A stretch of 44,250 bases of DNA from NCBI GenBank assembly GCA_036490175.1, contig DASXEJ010000336.1, positions 1 through 44,250 on the forward strand, in the 5' to 3' direction. Both the position numbers and the translations under genes were made by a program. Of the stretch, positions 34,981 through 42,651 are shown piece by piece. Below the pieces are notes generated by a model, which was given only the letters and a program-made list of their open reading frames with translations, had not been told where the DNA came from and did not search any database. Every line of letters begins with the position of its first letter. The first letter of the stretch is position 1. Source of the DNA: Pirellulales bacterium (GTDB lineage: Bacteria > Planctomycetota > Planctomycetia > Pirellulales > JACPPG01).

Positions 34981-36528
34981 CTATTTCTTCCAAACGCTGC
35001 CCAGTCCGTCGGAATATTGCTGACGGATGCCATTGTCGGTGAGGATTTCTTCCGTGGCGTTGATCAGGTCCAAACGCCGGAACACCAGCGTCTCGACTTC
35101 GGTCTCGGCGAATTTGAATTCCAGGAACTCCTCTGTGCTATCTCGTACCAGTTCTACGAGGTGCGCCAGATTCTTGATGTCCACACCGTTCAGTTTCTCC
35201 AGCACGTGCAAGGCCGGAGAATCGTATCCCTTGGTAATCCGATTCGAAAAGAACGGCGATGGAATCAGCACTAACTCTTCCCCCTCGAACGCCGGCTGAT
35301 CGTTGGCACGTGTCACTAGCGGGCTTTTCTTGCCGGACAGAAACGCCAGATAACGTGCGTCGCTGAATATCGCGCCGGCGAGCTCGGCCGAGGCGGTGGA
35401 AAAGACCAGGGGGCCCAGAATGAAGTAGCTGGGATAGCCACCGTCGAGGCGGGGGATGACGCGTGGGCGGCGGGCGGCGACCGGTGCCTCTACGTCGAGT
35501 GTCGCCCCGTCGCGCAGCAGCGTCAACGGAACCTTGCCATCGTGCGTTAGTTGCGGCACGTAATACGTGAACATCACTTGCAGGTCGTCGCCCAATCGCA
35601 CGTTGCCGCTACGATCGAGCGTATGAGGGCCGATCCGCGTGACCACGTCGCGTGTGTGCAGCGAGTTTGCCGAAGCGTCGCCGCGCAGTCGCGTGATCAT
35701 GCAGCCGCCCAGATCCTTGGGAACTTTCAGCCAGGCGCGCAGGGCGTCATTCTCGATCGTTTGGAACTCTTCCCAGATTTGCGGCTTGCCATCGTACTTG
35801 CCGTCTTGCACGTCGGCCAGGAACGTCCGCACCTCTTCGGCCGGAATCAGGTAGCCAATGTTGTCGGCCGCGGCCAGACCACTGAAGGCCACGCCGATGA
35901 CCTTGCCGTCCGAGATGGCCGGTCCACCGCTATTGCCAGGGTTCAGTGCGGCGTCGATCTGAATGCGCAAGCCAGACACGCCAAAGTAATAACCGGTGTA
36001 TTCGACGCGTGAGGCGATGCCCTCGGTTACCGAGATCTGGTCGCCGCCGATCGGAAATCCGTAGACGTTGACCGCGGCCTTGATGCGCGGCAAGCCTTCA
36101 TCGAGCGTCAGCGCCGGCCGGTCGCTGAAAAAGGACTCGTCCTCGACGCTCAGCACGGCCAGGTCGATCGGCGTGGCGATGCCAATGACCTTGGCGGCAA
36201 ACTTCTCGGCCGACTGGTAGGGCTGCACGTAAATCTGGCTGGCATAGCCCACCACATGCGCATTCGTGATGATCCGCTTGCCGTCGATGACAAAGCCAGT
36301 GCCCGAGATCTCGCGGGGGGCACTCTTAGTCCAGGGGCGAAAGAAATCGGGCAGCCGCTGCGTGGTGTGAATCTTGACGACCGACGGGCGGACGGCATCT
36401 TGATCGGCCCGTGCGGCGGCCGGCGCGCTGGCCAGAATCACGATCGCCAAAATAGCGGTTACCAGGGCCGATATCGTCCCACGGATGAAAACGAGTGCAG
36501 GGCAATAAGGGGCGGGCTGCGCTTCCAT
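34981..36528 (-). CDS. exported Deg/HtrA-type serine protease
   Basis: The product (515 aa) has a signal peptide or anchor (about 12-42). The trypsin-like domain has the triad H91 (TNAHVV), D122 (PIDLAVL) and S200 in GNSGGP. The region after it (about 255-515) holds one recognisable PDZ-like segment (RDVVTRIGPHTLD, followed by GDDLQVMF) and a large C-terminal part resembling that of the plant-type Deg9/Deg2 proteases. It should act in the periplasm in protein quality control. AAAGGA lies 5 nt before the ATG at 36528; the longer frame to 36723 is unlikely. DUF1501 follows 132 bp downstream. Confidence 0.9.
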   Translation of the reverse strand: MEAQPAPYCPALVFIRGTISALVTAILAIVILASAPAAARADQDAVRPSVVKIHTTQRLPDFFRPWTKSAPREISGTGFVIDGKRIITNAHVVGYASQIYVQPYQSAEKFAAKVIGIATPIDLAVLSVEDESFFSDRPALTLDEGLPRIKAAVNVYGFPIGGDQISVTEGIASRVEYTGYYFGVSGLRIQIDAALNPGNSGGPAISDGKVIGVAFSGLAAADNIGYLIPAEEVRTFLADVQDGKYDGKPQIWEEFQTIENDALRAWLKVPKDLGGCMITRLRGDASANSLHTRDVVTRIGPHTLDRSGNVRLGDDLQVMFTYYVPQLTHDGKVPLTLLRDGATLDVEAPVAARRPRVIPRLDGGYPSYFILGPLVFSTASAELAGAIFSDARYLAFLSGKKSPLVTRANDQPAFEGEELVLIPSPFFSNRITKGYDSPALHVLEKLNGVDIKNLAHLVELVRDSTEEFLEFKFAETEVETLVFRRLDLINATEEILTDNGIRQQYSDGLGSVWKK

Positions 36529-36739
36529 CAACGTCCTTTGTATGTGTGCTTCAACAGGGCAGGGGCCGTAAACAGTAAGCCGTCGGCCGATCGCGCGCGC
36601 CCGCCAGGTCGAGCGGAAGGTGCAGTCCAGTTCGAGCAGACACCCCGCGACGCCTATCATTCTGAACGCTGGCGTGCAGTGGTGCAATGGCGAACGGTCG
36701 TGAGACGATTCACGGTCAATCAACGAAAGTCGTGGATCG

Positions 36740-38911
36740 TCATTCTTCGCCGGGACGATAGGTCTTCAGCAACTGCGCCGTGATTTCGGCATCGGTAAAT
36801 GCGGCCGGTTTCAGCCGGTTCTCTGAGAACAGCGATGCCTGATCGTTGAAATGGGGCGACGTTGGCACATCGCTCTGGCTGTACGCGACGTTGGTGAAGG
36901 CACGCGGCGGCTGGCTGAATTCCACAGCAAACACAAAGCTGTCGCCGCTATTGGCCGCGAGTTTGCCGTCATGGTCAGCCTTGAACTCCAGGACGCGGAA
37001 GCAGCCCATCAGGCCTGGACCGCCGCTAACGGGCAAATCGACAGAGCCCTTGCGGATGCGATGTACTTCGCCCCAGGTTACATCGGGGCGGCCGTACAGC
37101 GCGTTGATGTCGGCGAGCGCCGCATGGAATTTTGAAAGGGCCCGCTCGCGATCGGCCAAGCCGCGCGGTGTCGTCATGGGTTCGGCGGCGTTCCACGGGA
37201 CGGCGAATTTGCCAACGCCTTTTTCGTAGTAGCGCTCCCACCAGTTAGCGAAGAGCGTTCCGCCTCGACTCGCCGCCGCGACGGTATTGTTCCACGATTC
37301 CAAAGCTTGAATCGCCGCGGCCAACTGCGGCGTGGACGGCTCGCTGCGCAGCGCGGCGATCAAATCGTCTTTGACCCGTTCTGCCAGCAGCATCAGTGGG
37401 CTGTGCTTGAGCGTACACACATCCTCGAGCGAGAGCTTCTTGTCGTTATTCACCAGCCGCAGGCTGTGCTGCGTACGCAGGCTAAGGTCGTTGGGCGAAA
37501 AGTGGGCCGGATACCGCGCCGGGTCGAGGAGCGCTTGCAAATTGGTTAGGTAGGGAGGCGAATTGCAATTCTGCACGTAGCCGCCGAGAGGATTCAGCAG
37601 TTGGGGCAACTCGTCTGTCGAGTGAAACTTCGTCCATATATCGCTTGTTCGCGTGGCATGTACCGCGGTTGCTTTGTGGGCCGGGTGAGGCAAATTGGGA
37701 ACGGTGCCGTTCCAGATGTAGAAGATGTTGCCCACGCTGTCGGCGTAGCAAATGTTGAACATGGGGAGCAGGTTCATCTCGACGGTTTTACGAAACTCGT
37801 CGAGGTTCGTCGCCTGCGACATCCGCAGCCATTGTTCATAGGCGCGATAATTGTCGTAGCTGGCGTTGCGCAGCACGTAGATCTTTGTCGGCGTCCGGAG
37901 CACGACCGGTCCGATGGGCGTGTGCCAGAAGGTACGCTGCTGTGTCGAATTGTTGTCAGAATCTTTCACCACGACTTTAACGTCGTCACGCTTTAAAGGC
38001 ACCGATCCGCCATCGAACAGGTAATGATCGGCGGCGGCCGGATCCAGGTCCAGTTCGTAGATCTCTTCCAAATCGGGCGCATTGACGGTGTGGGACCAAC
38101 CGAGATGTTCGTTCCAGCCGCTGGTCAGTATGGGACGGCCGATGAATGTCGAGCCGTAAAAATTCATCCGACCCGGCACGATCATGTGTGCCTCGTAATA
38201 GGTCGAAACGGGCTGCCAGTGTTGGTGCGGATTGCCCATCAGCATGGCATGGCCCGACTGGCTGCGCGTGGGTGCGAAGGCCCACATGTTGGAACCGATC
38301 ACGGAATCGTCGACGCCGTCGTCTTGCTGTGCCGTTTTGACTCCCTGGGATTTCAGAAAATCCTTGAGGATGTCATTGCGGTTGAAAGCGAAGCGCATGA
38401 CCCCCGCGATTCCGTAGGCGGCCAGGTCATGCCCCGTGACGATGGGTGCCCAGGCGGGCGCCTGATCGTGATGGCGGGCGACATAGAAGTTCAGGCCGGC
38501 GGCAAAGCCCTCGAGCATCGCGCGATAGTCGGGATCGAGCTTGTGATAGGTTTCGACGGCCCGTGGGTAAACGCGAAATTGGTAATTGAAGAAATCGGCC
38601 GTGACGTTCTTGTCGTTGTCTCCAGGGCCAAAAGTCGCGGCCAGTTGGCTGCGCACGCCGAGAATGCCGCGCAGGATATTGTCGAGGTGATCCTCCGCCT
38701 GGCAGTAGGCGAATCCGAAGGCCGCGGCTTCGAGCGTTTCTCCTTCAATATGCGGCACGCCAAACTGCGTGCGGCGGATTTGCACCTGCTTGGCCAGAAC
38801 CGCGGGGTCCGCGGCAGTCGCCGTGACCCAGGGGGAAACGATCGCACCAAATGCCGTGGCGCCGACCAAGGCCGTGAAAGCAGCGCAGCCGAACCGTTGC
38901 GTGATCGCCAT
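36740..38911 (-). CDS. penicillin acylase family Ntn hydrolase (exported)
   Basis: The product (723 aa) has a signal peptide (about 1-34). It follows the acylase pattern: RRTQFGVPHIEGETLEAAAF (46-65), QAEDHLDNI, and the autocatalytic junction G206/S207 in VIGSNMWAF, where Ser207 becomes the N-terminal nucleophile of the beta subunit. MLMGNPH and GWSHTVNAPDLEE follow. The family cleaves amides: beta-lactam side chains, acyl-homoserine lactones (PvdQ) or cyclic lipopeptides (aculeacin). The overall arrangement is closest to the AHL/aculeacin acylases, but the substrate is not determined. GGGGGTCGT precedes the ATG. It is divergent from the carboxylesterase. Confidence 0.93.
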   Translation of the reverse strand: MAITQRFGCAAFTALVGATAFGAIVSPWVTATAADPAVLAKQVQIRRTQFGVPHIEGETLEAAAFGFAYCQAEDHLDNILRGILGVRSQLAATFGPGDNDKNVTADFFNYQFRVYPRAVETYHKLDPDYRAMLEGFAAGLNFYVARHHDQAPAWAPIVTGHDLAAYGIAGVMRFAFNRNDILKDFLKSQGVKTAQQDDGVDDSVIGSNMWAFAPTRSQSGHAMLMGNPHQHWQPVSTYYEAHMIVPGRMNFYGSTFIGRPILTSGWNEHLGWSHTVNAPDLEEIYELDLDPAAADHYLFDGGSVPLKRDDVKVVVKDSDNNSTQQRTFWHTPIGPVVLRTPTKIYVLRNASYDNYRAYEQWLRMSQATNLDEFRKTVEMNLLPMFNICYADSVGNIFYIWNGTVPNLPHPAHKATAVHATRTSDIWTKFHSTDELPQLLNPLGGYVQNCNSPPYLTNLQALLDPARYPAHFSPNDLSLRTQHSLRLVNNDKKLSLEDVCTLKHSPLMLLAERVKDDLIAALRSEPSTPQLAAAIQALESWNNTVAAASRGGTLFANWWERYYEKGVGKFAVPWNAAEPMTTPRGLADRERALSKFHAALADINALYGRPDVTWGEVHRIRKGSVDLPVSGGPGLMGCFRVLEFKADHDGKLAANSGDSFVFAVEFSQPPRAFTNVAYSQSDVPTSPHFNDQASLFSENRLKPAAFTDAEITAQLLKTYRPGEE

Positions 38912-39002
38912 ACGACCCCCGGTGCCATTTAGACGGACTGATTACAGCCAGTGAAATCCGGCCTGTGTTGCGGGCTAGCGCAGCTTAACTGGGGTGCAAG
39001 TC

Positions 39003-39063
39003 GGGTTCAACTCGCGAACCCAGCGGTCGGCCGGCCAACCGCGCCCGTGCAAGTGGGACTTGC
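39003..39063 (+). other. cluster of three hairpins in the carboxylesterase leader
   Basis: Three adjacent stems occur: GGGTTC/GAACCC (39003-39021), GCGGT/ACCGC with inner pairing (39023-39042), and GCAAGT-GGG-ACTTGC (39049-39063). GTGCAAGT occurs both before and inside the cluster (38995 and 39047). This is the divergent region between the acylase and the esterase, about 145 bp upstream of the esterase start. It looks like a structured RNA leader or the remnant of a mobile RNA; no riboswitch class is recognised. Confidence 0.4.
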
Positions 39064-39208
39064 TGGAGAATGTCTGCTCAATGCCGGTGGCGTTGAACGT
39101 TCACGGGCCGTTGCTTTGGCCTATTGCGAAGCCGACAATGGGCAACGTCCCGCAAAGCTCATTTCCGCGGCGCATCAGACGCAACCACCACGTTCGAGGA
39201 TGGCACGC

Positions 39209-40840
39209 ATGTTACTCGACAAGAATCCGTCGTTGATCTCCTGGGCTGTCTTGTCCGCTCGAACTATCGGATATTTGCTACTGGTGTGCGGAGTTGCCAT
39301 TGGCATCACGCCCGCCGCGCTGCGTGGCGAAGAAGCGCTCGGCATCGACGGGGGGAAGATCCGCGGATCGAACGATGACTCGGGCGTGCGCAGTTACAAA
39401 GGAATACCGTTTGCCGCGCCGCCGGTGGGCAAACTCCGTTGGCAGCCGCCGCAGCCGCTGGTCGCCTGGGAGGGAACGCGCGACTGCACGCAGTTCGGCG
39501 CGGTGTGTCCACAATTGCCCTATCCAGCTGGTTCGATGTATGTGCAGAAGCCACAACCGCAGAGCGAAGACTGCCTGTTCCTGAACGTCTGGACCGCGGC
39601 CAAGAGCGCCGCCGAGCGGCGCCCCGTGCTGGTGTGGATTCACGGTGGCGCCCTGACGCGCGGGTCGGGCTCGATTCCGCCCTACGATGGCACGTCGCTC
39701 GCGCGGAAAGGCGCCGTGGTGGTGACGATCAACTATCGTTTGGGACCGCTGGGATTCTTCGCGCATCCGTCCCTCAGTAAAGAGTCGGATCATGGTTCAT
39801 CGGGTAACTACGGCATGCTCGATCAGATTGCGGCGCTCGAGTGGGTGAAGCGGAATATTGCAAACTTTGGCGGTGACCCGTCACGGGTGACGATTTTTGG
39901 CGAATCGGCCGGATCGTGGAGCGTCTGTTACCTGGTTGCCTCTCCGCTGGCCAAGGGATTGTTCCACGGTGCGATTGGCCAAAGTGGCGGCGCGTTCGCG
40001 CCCATGGCGTTCTTGAAAGAGGAAAAGCATGGCGTTCCCTCGGCCGAGAAAGTCGGCGAGCGTCTGGTCAAGGAACTGGATTGCGAAGCGGCCGAGAGCG
40101 CCGCGGAGGCGCTACGGGCGAAAACACCTGACGAGCTACTGGCCGCGGCCGAAAAAATCGGCCTACGCATTCGGCCGAATGTCGACGGTTGGGTGCTACC
40201 CGACGACGTGTACGCGATTTTTACGGCCGGCAAGCAGAATCATGTGCCGGTGATTGTAGGCTCGACCGCTGACGAAGGAACCACACTCGCCGCGGCCCTG
40301 GTGCCGAAGACCAAAGAAGCCTACGAGGCGGCCGCGCGAACTAAGTATGGCGACCTGGCCGATGAATTCCTGGCGGTCTATCCGGCGGCCACGGACGAGG
40401 ACGTGCGGGGCGCGTTCCTGGCCAGCGTCCGCGACGAATGGTTCACCTGGGAAATGCGCACCTGGGCGCGACTTGCCGAGCGTTCTGGCAACGCGGCCTA
40501 TCAATACTTCTTTTCTCACGTTCCTCCCTCGCCGAACAAGGCGCAAAACGGCGCCTATCACGCGGCCGAGATTTTGTATGTGTTCGACAACCTGCCGACT
40601 GTGGATTGGCCCTTTAGTGTCGATGATCGAGAACTGGCCGAAGACGTTTCGAGTGCCTGGGTCCGCTTTGCGGCCACCCGGGACCCAAACGGCGGCGATC
40701 TGCCGTTGTGGACCACCTATGACGCGGCGGCGCAATACTATATGGCCCTGGGGGATCGGATCGAGCCGCGGCGGGAGTTGCTCAAGGCCCAATGCGACTT
40801 CTTTGACAAGTTCTACGCGGCCAAGCGGATCACGCCCTGA
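39209..40840 (+). CDS. type-B carboxylesterase (exported)
   Basis: The product (543 aa) is an alpha/beta hydrolase of the carboxylesterase/para-nitrobenzyl esterase family. A hydrophobic N-terminus (about 10-40) is a signal peptide. The oxyanion hole is HGGA (145-148); the catalytic triad is S233 in GESAG, E356 in TADEGTT and H451 in GAYHAAEI. SEDCLFLNVW and GNYGMLDQIAALEWVKRNI are family signatures. Of two nearby ATG codons, 39209 has GAGG 9 nt upstream. Its divergent partner is the acylase, and both are secreted hydrolases; a joint function in degrading amide or ester compounds is possible. Confidence 0.95.
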   Translation: MLLDKNPSLISWAVLSARTIGYLLLVCGVAIGITPAALRGEEALGIDGGKIRGSNDDSGVRSYKGIPFAAPPVGKLRWQPPQPLVAWEGTRDCTQFGAVCPQLPYPAGSMYVQKPQPQSEDCLFLNVWTAAKSAAERRPVLVWIHGGALTRGSGSIPPYDGTSLARKGAVVVTINYRLGPLGFFAHPSLSKESDHGSSGNYGMLDQIAALEWVKRNIANFGGDPSRVTIFGESAGSWSVCYLVASPLAKGLFHGAIGQSGGAFAPMAFLKEEKHGVPSAEKVGERLVKELDCEAAESAAEALRAKTPDELLAAAEKIGLRIRPNVDGWVLPDDVYAIFTAGKQNHVPVIVGSTADEGTTLAAALVPKTKEAYEAAARTKYGDLADEFLAVYPAATDEDVRGAFLASVRDEWFTWEMRTWARLAERSGNAAYQYFFSHVPPSPNKAQNGAYHAAEILYVFDNLPTVDWPFSVDDRELAEDVSSAWVRFAATRDPNGGDLPLWTTYDAAAQYYMALGDRIEPRRELLKAQCDFFDKFYAAKRITP

Positions 40841-41041
40841 GCGTTCTGTTGCTGGATCGAAGACGTGCAGCGCGGCCATGCAGGATCTACGATTGAGCGC
40901 AAGTCCTTTAGAAATGGCCCGATTTCCGTGCTCTCGCGCATTTGGCGCGGGACTTGCTATTTGCTGCGGTCGAAATGGCCCATAAGGCGCAGGGCCCGAA
41001 TCGTCGCGCCAGCATAAGCAAGATGTCTCGGAGGTGCCAGG

Positions 41042-41275
41042 ATGTCACAAGCCATCACCAATCGGCGAGGTTTTTCGGAGCGGATCGCGCGGGAATGCCG
41101 TCGCATGCGGACGGCCTGGACCAATCAGGAACGCAACCGCCGCCAGGCAATTGCCCGCCGCCGCCAGGAACTGCTGCAACCTTTGCTGGTGGACTCACCG
41201 CGGAATCAAGAAGCGGCCGAGTTATGGGCCGTGGGCTCGGTTTCGGCGGTCGATCTGGCGCGGTTGGCCGGGTAA
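41042..41275 (+). CDS. small basic helical protein of unknown function (77 aa)
   Basis: GGAGG lies about 11 nt before the ATG, with AGG closer. The 77 residues contain the Arg-rich helix RIARECRRMRTAWTNQERNR and continue RRQAIARRRQELLQPLLV. The C-terminal part (NQEAAELWAVGSVSAVDLARLAG) is an amphipathic helix pair. The charge suggests nucleic-acid binding, but I do not recognise a family. It is convergent with the Coa1-like gene, 33 bp away. Confidence 0.65.
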   Translation: MSQAITNRRGFSERIARECRRMRTAWTNQERNRRQAIARRRQELLQPLLVDSPRNQEAAELWAVGSVSAVDLARLAG

Positions 41276-41308
41276 GTCGTTTCACTTGTGCGCAAGGGAC
41301 CAGGGCCG

Positions 41309-41827
41309 TCAATTTGGTGCCTGACGGTCAACCGCGATGGGCACCTCGATCGGTTTGCTCCCATTGGTGGGCGTGACCAGAAGCCGTGAAAGCTCGAACA
41401 CGCTTTCCGTATCTTTTACTTTAAAAGTTGCGGTTACCTGGGCGTTACCGCTTGAGCCCTGAACGATGAATTGGCATTCCAATTCGTCAGCGGGAGCGTC
41501 GGCAGGCCGCAATGGCCAAGTCACGTCTTGGTCGGGCGGCAATCGCAAGGGCTTGCCCAAGCGGTCGTTCACTTCGTTATTTTCTATAACTGCACTAAAG
41601 GCAGCCTGTATTGCCCGTTGCGCTATGGCGCCGATTCCTTCCACCGTCGCCGCCAGAAGTTGTGCCGGCACATTCAGAATTGTTTGAGCTGTCCGTTTGG
41701 CCAACGGTACTGGCGCAAGCATTACGGCGACGAGCAATACCAAACCAACGAGCGCGACCAAACCGCGGACGGCGCCCGCTCTCGCTGCTGCGCCAGGAAT
41801 TCGATTCGTAGCACGTCCCGTGTTCAT
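41309..41827 (-). CDS. membrane protein with Coa1-like domain
   Basis: The product (172 aa) has an N-terminal membrane span (about 21-41, GLVALVGLVLLVAVMLAP). The soluble part, with SAVIENNEVNDRLGKPLRL and QFIVQGSSGNAQVTATFKV then ELSRLLVTP, follows the pattern of Coa1/Tim21-like proteins (helix, 'x-L-G-x-P', strands with G-x-x-G-x-A). These take part in cytochrome oxidase assembly in mitochondria and are common orphans in planctomycetes. No oxidase genes are nearby. It is divergent from msrB, 148 bp away. The assignment rests on pattern only. Confidence 0.6.
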   Translation of the reverse strand: MNTGRATNRIPGAAARAGAVRGLVALVGLVLLVAVMLAPVPLAKRTAQTILNVPAQLLAATVEGIGAIAQRAIQAAFSAVIENNEVNDRLGKPLRLPPDQDVTWPLRPADAPADELECQFIVQGSSGNAQVTATFKVKDTESVFELSRLLVTPTNGSKPIEVPIAVDRQAPN

Positions 41828-41975
41828 TGTTCGGTGCTCCCGGCAATCTGCGTTCGATTGGATGCGCCCTAGGGACCGGGACTTCGCACAAAACGCTCCT
41901 TACGCACAGCCCGATGCTGCTGCTATATATGATTCTGCGGATGGCGACTTTATTCCAAGTGCGGGAGAGAAAACC

Positions 41976-42464
41976 ATGGTGCGGGTTCGCGTCTTCGATA
42001 GCCAAGGGAAGCTCGTGGGGCCTGTGGATTCGCCGCGCGTGGAGCTTTCGGACGAACAATGGCAAACGCGGCTTTCGCCCGAGCAGTACCAGATCGCCCG
42101 CGACAAGGGGACCGAGCGGGCCTTTTGCGGCACCTTGCTCGATAACAAGACGGAAGGAGTCTATAGCTGCATCTGCTGCGGCCTGCCGCTATTCGCTTCC
42201 AACGCGAAGTTCAACTCCGGCACCGGCTGGCCGAGCTTCTTTCAGCCGATCGCCAAGGAGAATGTCATTGAGGAGCGCGATGCGAGCTATGGAATGGTGC
42301 GCACGGAGATCCTCTGTGCGCGTTGCGACTGCCATCTAGGACACGTCTTCGACGATGGTCCGCCGCCTACGCGGCTGCGCTACTGCCTGAATTCGGCGTC
42401 GCTCAGATTTACGCCCACCACAGATCTGGCGTCGTTGGCCGACCCGACCGCGGTGGCTCCGTAG
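41976..42464 (+). CDS. msrB: peptide methionine-R-sulfoxide reductase MsrB
   Basis: The product (162 aa from the ATG at 41976) reduces methionine-R-sulfoxide. The zinc ligands are C65/C68 (CICC) and C114/C117 (CARC); the catalytic Cys137 is in RYCLNSASLRF. FNSGTGWPSFFQ is the classic MsrB signature. The upstream open frame to 41697 has no ribosome site and overlaps the Coa1-like gene; GGGAGAG precedes the ATG chosen. There is no signal peptide, so it is cytosolic. It is convergent with the secretin-like gene. Confidence 0.95.
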   Translation: MVRVRVFDSQGKLVGPVDSPRVELSDEQWQTRLSPEQYQIARDKGTERAFCGTLLDNKTEGVYSCICCGLPLFASNAKFNSGTGWPSFFQPIAKENVIEERDASYGMVRTEILCARCDCHLGHVFDDGPPPTRLRYCLNSASLRFTPTTDLASLADPTAVAP

Positions 42465-42508
42465 TAAAACTTGCGGAACGGCGCGATCTACAGGATCTGT
42501 AAAGCCGC

Positions 42509-42562
42509 GCGTCGCTTCAAGCGCGCTGCTGCCGCGACGCAAATGGGCCGCGCTCTAGCGCG
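42509..42562. terminator. possible bidirectional terminator after msrB
   Basis: Two inverted repeats lie in the 187-bp gap between convergent genes: GCGTCGC/GCGACGC (42509-42540, 18-nt loop) and CGCGCT-CT-AGCGCG (42549-42562). Neither is followed by a long T-run. Confidence 0.4.
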
Positions 42563-42651
42563 AGTGGCATCGGTCCGTTAGGAGCTGCTGCGTACATACA
42601 GCCAAGCGGCTCTTATGTCGGCTAGAAGTTGGTCGTTCGGCTGCTCGCCCC

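Noticed and set aside
36529..36723. 65-residue N-terminal extension of the Deg protease
   Set aside because: The start at 36528 has AAAGGA and leads directly into the signal peptide.
38995..39063. tRNA or group II intron remnant
   Set aside because: GGGTTCAACTCGCGAACCC resembles a T-arm only loosely and no acceptor stem is found; no domain V or reverse transcriptase is seen.
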